Assembly (NCBI GenBank): GCA_031472005.1
Contig: PZJY01000002.1
Location: 3,968,001-4,032,000 of the forward strand
Reading direction: 5' to 3'
Length of the DNA: 64,000 nt
Origin: Tetracladium setigerum
Lineage: Eukaryota > Ascomycota > Leotiomycetes > Helotiales
The notes under the pieces are model-generated. The model ran no database searches and had not been told where the DNA came from. It saw only the letters and a list, made by a program, of their open reading frames with translations. Below are positions 58,800 to 64,000 of this stretch, one piece after another (the first letter of the stretch is position 1; each line of letters starts with the position of its first letter). The translations under genes and the position numbers were made by a program.

Positions 58800-59987
58800 G
58801 GTGTCTCTTACGATAGTTAGAGTGGGTGTGTCGTTGTTCAGATCTTTCAGATCGCAGGCCACCTCGTCTTTCAGTGATAGATGATAGTACTAGCTCTGGC
58901 TTCGAAGCAAGGAGAAAGAAAAGGCACGAAATAGAAGGTAGAACATGCCTTGGTCATAGGTCTACTGTCCGCCTATATGCGATTCAATGCGCCATGCGGA
59001 AAGCCTGTAAGCGTGAATACTAAGCCTGAAAGGCGGCAGATCAGCCACTAAAGCTTGCCCCGCACGCTGTAGCACGTTGAACGAGAGGTATCTGGAGAAT
59101 TTGTGGGGATTACATTGTCGCCGCCAATTCAGATCATGCCTAATGATAAATAACATTGGAGATAAAGCTGTCTCGCTCCTCTGGTATGGTCACGTAATTA
59201 GGATCCGGTGTTTACTTCCCCGAGCCACCGAGCCAAGCGATGCAGAGGATGGACGGAAGCAGACCAGCGGAAGTAAAGTGAAGCGGTGGGAATTGAGGGA
59301 CTTAATTGTAACCGATTTCCTACAAGGCTGTTCCCGAAAGTTCCAAGCATCCCGTTGTCCTTGAAAATGACATAAGTTGCCATCGGGGGAAGTGGGGGAT
59401 ATCCGATAGAAGATGCCTGTCCCGAGCCGAATTTACATGCTTGCGAGATACCTTGCATCTCTCATCAGCCCCACAACGACTGCGATGTTATTTTGTAGAC
59501 CACTTTTCTCTATTTTGCTAAATCCAGTGCCTGTAGAACAACAAGGATTGAGGCCAATGTGTGCCGCAATGTTTTCCTGTAGCAGCGCATACCCACTCCT
59601 TCCTACTCATGCTGCCTTTTCCGACTCATAGTAATTTAGAATTCTTGCTTGACTACATGATCACTAAGACGTGTCTCTAGCTTCTCGACTTTCAGGTCCA
59701 AGGAAATCAAATGCGCATTTTTACGGGCCACATCTTAAGCGAGGGACAACTCATTTAGCCGAGATTCGCAAAACAAAGATGCACATGAAGTCGATTGAAG
59801 TTCTCATGACGTAGATGCATTCCTTCGCTGTTGCTATACCATTTTGTCCAGGAACATGAAGCCAGTCTATTCTTCGTGTACGATAGATTTCGCGGACTCG
59901 TTGGTCCTCTCGCTGTACTCTGAAATTTTAGCTGCGAACCAGGCTGAAGCGAGCCCTGATCAGTCACCCAAAAATGCCTCTCTAATC
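58800..59987. other. intergenic region, nothing recognised
   Basis: About 1.2 kb between GH43 copy 2 (its promoter) and the 3' end of the alpha/beta-hydrolase gene, both on the minus strand. No coding frame with a known motif, RNA gene or repeat is seen. Confidence 0.5.
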
Positions 59988-62002
59988 CTACGTGACCACG
60001 ACACGAACTCGATCCATGTTCATGATGCCGCCAAATTCACTCTTGGTGTCTCTCTTTGAGGTAACTCGGAGCCCAGCAAAGTAAGTACCTGGTTTCTGGT
60101 ACGAGAACTTCCCAGTGATCACGGCTTTGTCTTTTGGAGAACCAAAACCAGCATCGACAAAATTCCCAGTGCCATTAAAGTCCCACTCTGCTCTCACAAT
60201 CTGCCCAGCTCCCGGGGAACTTCCAGCTTTGCTTCGAAATTGACTGTCTTGCCCGCCTGGACGGTAATACGATCTTTGCCACCAACACGTAATTGAGCGA
60301 CGGGTTGCACGCCGAGCCGTTCCTTTGCACTGGTAGGAAGGATGATCTGACTGTTCTCCACTGTATACCTCGTGGATGACGGAGGTGCCTTGTTTTTCTC
60401 AACCCAATCAACGAGATCTCTTAGAGCTTGATGATAGACCCCCGTGTAAGGAACGAGATAATTGCTCCGCTCTTTTGGAAGTGCTTCGAAAAAGTGGTCA
60501 GAATGCTCATTGTACCAGATTCGATAATTGTCGTTGAATCGAGAGCCGAGTGAAGCTTGGACTTGAGACTTGTACCAGTCTGCGTGCCAGGGATAAGCGT
60601 CGACGTCGAAGAGATTGTCCACCTGGATGACTTTCGTGTTGATTGCTCCAGTGTTTGTGCCCCCGCCAGATGTGCTTCGGGCTATAATGGAAGCAAATTC
60701 AACCTGACGTTGCGGATAGATGGGTTGGCCTGCCGAGTCGCGAAACTGGTCAAAGCCATAAAATCCTGCACGGCGTGGAACCTGGTAGCGATAGTACGCA
60801 TGCAAGGCAATGAACCAACGATTGTCTAGGCGTACATGAAGTCCGTTAGCGATGGCGCTCAGCGTCGCGTTTGAGTTCCCAGCCCCAAGAATGAATGCCC
60901 TGTTTGATTTGTCGAAATTGCCGATGAGTGGTCCAATCAACTGATCATCGCTACTGTAGAGGTTGTAATCCAGGCCAGCAGTGGGCAGGTTGGCTGGCAC
61001 AACTTCCAAAGTGAGGCTGAGAGGAGAGTTTTGCGCATCTCGCTCTACCTTCTGAATGATGGCGGAGTGCTCGAATCTCGCCGCGCGAAACAGATCACCG
61101 AGATCTGATACTTCTGTACCAAGATAGCCCTCCTTTGTCCAAAAATCGTTCTGGTAGGTGGGATCAAGGCCTTTCACAGCATTTGCTAAAAGTACGAGGG
61201 TGTTGGTATTTGCGACCACGTCAAAGTCTTGCCATGCTTGGAGAGGGATCCCAAACTTGGTAGCCTCGAGAAGTGCGGACCGTTGTACTCGGTTCAACTT
61301 TGCGTATGGATCCCCGCCTCCACCAGGCTGGAGTGCCTCTTCAATTGAAGCACTTTGATTGCTAAGTACCAAACTCGCAAGAGCGCGAGCGGCGAGGTTA
61401 TTGGGTACGGACACTGGAACCGCCTGCACGATTGGGACCGCACCATCCCAGACACCTTTGGAATTCTCAATGGCCCCAACAGTTACGAGCGAGCCTCCGC
61501 TCCCACCATAGACGTAGCCGTATACTCGGCGAGTTGGTGGGAGGTTGTAGTACTTTGCGGCGATCGTCCTGGAGAGCTTCGCTCCAGCGGCATCTGCTCG
61601 GTAGCCAGAGGTTCCTGTGACTTGCACGATATAGGCCTTGCTGTCAAAGCCGAATGCGACGGTTTCGGGAACGACAGAATTTGCATCGGCGTTCTGAAGA
61701 GGGTAGACCCATTGGAAGAATCGATTGCCGAACTGTTCCTTGGGAGGGAGGTAAATATTGAAATGGAGCCCTGTGCCGTTGAAATATCCCGACACCAGAC
61801 GATGTGCGGTTGGAGCTATCTGATCGGTCTCGCTTTCTATTACCGGAGATGAATAGAAGGGATCGATACAATCAGCTGTGATCTGTAGCGGACCACCAAC
61901 AGTGGCTGCAACGCACTCAGCTGGCTGTCGAGGAGCAACTAAGGCAGCCGAGAGGGGGATGCCCGGTAGTAGGGAATAGAAGAGGAAAGAGAAGAACTTC
62001 AT
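59988..62002 (-). CDS. secreted alpha/beta-hydrolase with C-terminal PKD domain (frame broken at a C run)
   Basis: Single exon; 671 residues after one base is restored. Signal peptide MKFFSFLFYSLLPGIPLSAA. The hydrolase domain shows the nucleophile elbow in GYVYGGSGGSLVTVGAIEN (about 165) and later DVDAYPWHADWYKS and NEHSDHFFEA, which could supply the acid and His of the triad. Esterase or amidase action on a cell-wall decoration is plausible. Near 60214-60217 a run of four G (C on the coding strand) breaks the frame; as written it stops at 60194. With one extra base the protein continues into AEWDFNGTGNFVDAG and PGTYFAGLRVTS, a PKD-type beta-sandwich (about 600-671). TATA-like sites (tatatag, tataaag on the coding strand) lie near 62076-62100, and two GCGGGG motifs at 62249-62254 and 62261-62266. 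Confidence 0.75.
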
Positions 62003-63728
62003 GATAGCAGATGATGGCGATAGTCGATGTACTGTACATCAAAATCGTAGCTATGAAAGCGGAATTCTCGCCATTCTTTATACTTTTCATCCCTATATAC
62101 CACCTCCATAGCACAATGGATACTATACCAAGGCACAGTGACTACACTTGTGAGATGAAGATGGAGATTGTGTTGTGAACTGCAGTTCGCGCTTATGTCA
62201 AAGTATCGCGGGGTTGATGCCACACTTGGGACGAGAGTGATATGGGGTGCGGGGAGCAAAGCGGGGAGACCAACATTTCAGGCTCCTATGAATGGCTCTG
62301 AGCTACGAATTTCATGCGGTTCATCATATCTGAGCAGCTGATTACTTGATTCAAATCATCAGCTCAACCAACCAGAGCAGTACAGCTCCCTAGGGGTGGC
62401 AGACACTGACCAGACACTGACCAGACACTGACCATCCAAGTCGTATCACACAGTATTTCGGGCTTTTACTGCAGACACAGTAGTCTATCTGGGGTGCGCC
62501 AAAGACCTAGATCATAGTATCTATATGTTTCTAGCCCCGAAACGGCGATAACGACCGATCCGAGGTAGACCGCTCGTGGCGTGCACTCTTCAAGGAGGAG
62601 CACGCTCGTGTCAACATTGCGAAGCGAAGGGCCCTTGTTGAGATTTTGCGTTGTCATTCTTGTGGCTTGGAAAGAGAATGAATCCCGAGTTCTGGCCCAT
62701 GGATGATTCCGCCAAACAGGTAGTCAAGGACCGAGACCATGGTACAAAGGATATAGCCTCTCATATGCATGCTTGTACAGGGACATCCCGTTGCTGCTTA
62801 GTCTTCTACGCCATGCGATGAGTACACTTAGATGCAAGGCTACCTAGGTATTGCTCGGGGTAGGATTTCGGGATTTCTCTTTACCAAGACAGCAACTGAA
62901 CTCCAACTGATTTCCTGCGATCTTGAGCAGTTGAAGTAATCCCATGTCAAGTACATGACTTACTTGCCTTGGCTCAAAGAGCATGAGTAAAGAGAGGTTC
63001 TTCCTACCTTGAAGGGAGTACGGAAGTGAGGAAGGCTGAAGAAGGAGAATGATCAGGTCCCAAGCGCTATTCCATCCACGTGAAGTCCGATCAAAATAAG
63101 CTAGAAAGTTTTTAGCAGGGGAAGCGGTCGGGGGATTGCCCCGTCCCGCATGCGTCCACAGGCCAACCGCGCCACCTCGCTTGTCAAAGCATTCCTGCAT
63201 CGGCTCTTCCCCGAGCACGAATGAATGCCTCCTCCTCCTCCTCCTCCTCCTCCTCCTCTATCGCCCCTAGCGCGAACGCGGCTCTCCGGCTAAATGCAAA
63301 TGTGCGAGTGAACACTTCCAGACTAACATGACTCAAACCATCCCCAAGAAGAAGAAGAAGAAGCTCCATAGATTGCATGCAGCATTCTAAAGAGTCGTTT
63401 GGACCATTACGTCTGCGTGTCGTATTGGCTCGTATACCCCGCCACCCCGGCACCCCGCCATTCTCTCGAGACCCCATGGGGGAAGGCGAAAATGGAAGCT
63501 CGGGCACATTTCGGGTGGGCGAGGAACCGCCGCGAAGTGAAGCGAGACCCAGCCCATCTGTTAACCATATCAGCTGATTGAGCAGTTTGTAGATATAAGA
63601 CAAGATGGACTCTCCTCCCCAGACCTTGCTTCCCCCGAGATCCAGACCAACAGCATCGGTCAAAGGCATCCATTGCATTACAATCCCTACTTCCATCTTC
63701 CTTCTTCCATCTTTCGAGAAAGCTCGCC
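62003..63728. promoter_or_regulatory. divergent promoter region of hydrolase and sugar transporter genes
   Basis: About 1.7 kb with no supported gene. It contains paired GCGGGG hexamers (62249-62254, 62261-62266; CreA-like), an 11-bp direct repeat cagacactgac three times (62400-62432), and a (ctc)n microsatellite of about ten units (63228-63258). Long minus-strand frames at its right end (63184-63787) are shadows of low-complexity and antisense sequence. Confidence 0.45.
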
Positions 63729-64000
63729 ATGGCATCTCCGCAGATTGACGAGAAGCATCCTGATACTGTCGACCATGCGGTTAGCAATCAAGGAACTTCT
63801 GGAGATCTAAAAGACCTGTCTGCCACTGCGGTGGCTCAAGGTCAAGCTCTCAGTGGTTATGAGCACTTGTCTGTTTGGCAGACCGTCTGGAAATTCAAAA
63901 TGTGTTCCCTCCTCTGCTTCCTGGCCGCTGTCAGTGCTGCCACAGAAGGATATCAAATCAGGTTCGTATAAAAATGGTTCAAGTCCTTGGTGATAGTCTT
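63729..64000 (+). CDS. MFS sugar transporter, N-terminal part (cut by window end)
   Basis: Plasma-membrane sugar importer of the major facilitator superfamily. Only the first exon is seen (63729 to about 63959, where AG|GTTCGT looks like a donor site). It encodes a hydrophilic N-terminal tail of about 50 residues, then the start of helix 1 (WKFKMCSLLCFLAAVSAATEGYQI). The AATEGYQI step matches the DGYQ/DGYD motif that opens helix 1 in fungal hexose, xylose and oligosaccharide transporters. Signature motifs further on lie outside the window. Placed divergently from a secreted hydrolase and at the edge of a glycosidase cluster, it is the natural importer for that cluster. Confidence 0.75.

Noticed and set aside
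62400..62432. Direct repeat cagacactgac x3 as a CRISPR-like or origin element
   Set aside because: The repeats are contiguous without spacers, and this is a eukaryotic promoter region; a simple tandem repeat.
63184..63787. Two minus-strand frames (183 and 126 codons) over the transporter start
   Set aside because: They run through the (ctc)n microsatellite and lie antisense to the clear MFS N-terminus.

Overview
The window is nuclear DNA from a filamentous ascomycete (Pezizomycotina). Evidence: genes carry several short introns (mostly 42-115 bp) with GT...AG ends and CTAAC/CTGAC-like branch sites; the families are typical of moulds (Zn2Cys6 regulator, PTR2 transporter, NmrA-like protein, Pth11-type rhodopsin-domain protein, small cysteine-rich secreted proteins); and a tRNA-Tyr gene carries a 12-nt intron. 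The class cannot be fixed from sequence alone; a Leotiomycetes/Sordariomycetes-like fungus is my guess.

Left part (about 1-36 kb) is loosely packed. In order: a di/tripeptide transporter (2.1-4.2 kb, +), an F-box-like protein with internal and flanking duplications (5.2-6.6 kb, +), an aprataxin-type HIT/zinc-finger DNA repair protein (7.2-8.0 kb, -), a GPI-type cysteine-rich surface protein (8.8-9.5 kb, -), a DHX29/DHX57-type DExH RNA helicase (11.5-15.9 kb, +), a gene-poor AT-rich stretch with a possible small Q/N-rich gene (16-19.8 kb), a secreted Ala-rich protein (19.9-20.6 kb, +), a small PAN/apple-like secreted protein (23.2-23.5 kb, +), an enoyl-CoA hydratase/isomerase-family protein with a signal peptide (24.0-25.0 kb, -), an NmrA-like Rossmann protein (26.5-27.9 kb, +), tRNA-Tyr(GTA) (28.6 kb, +), a seven-helix rhodopsin-domain membrane protein with three micro-exons (31.2-32.7 kb, +), and a type II membrane protein resembling O-fucosyltransferase-like glycosyltransferases (33.5-35.2 kb, -).

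Right part (36.3-64 kb) is a dense carbohydrate-degradation cluster: secreted GH78 rhamnosidase-like enzyme, a degraded LTR-retroelement remnant, a second GH78 of the large bacterial-like type without a signal peptide, a Zn2Cys6 regulator, a GH3 beta-glycosidase with a PA14 insert, a GH5 glycosidase, a DUF1593/Sde182-type nucleoside-hydrolase-fold protein, two tail-to-tail GH43 paralogues, a secreted alpha/beta-hydrolase with a C-terminal PKD domain, and the start of an MFS sugar transporter. The predicted location split (two secreted enzymes, one importer, six cytosolic hydrolases, one regulator) suggests partial cleavage outside the cell, import of a glycan or glycoside, and dismantling inside. 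Several intergenic regions hold GCGGGG/CCGGGG motifs matching the CreA carbon-repressor consensus.

A technical signal runs through the window. At least six otherwise well-conserved genes are each broken by one or more apparent single-base losses, nearly always in short runs of C or G, about 11-13 sites in all. Each is repaired by one extra base, after which the exons add up to a whole number of codons. I read this as consensus under-calling of G/C homopolymers rather than pseudogenes, but it needs raw reads.
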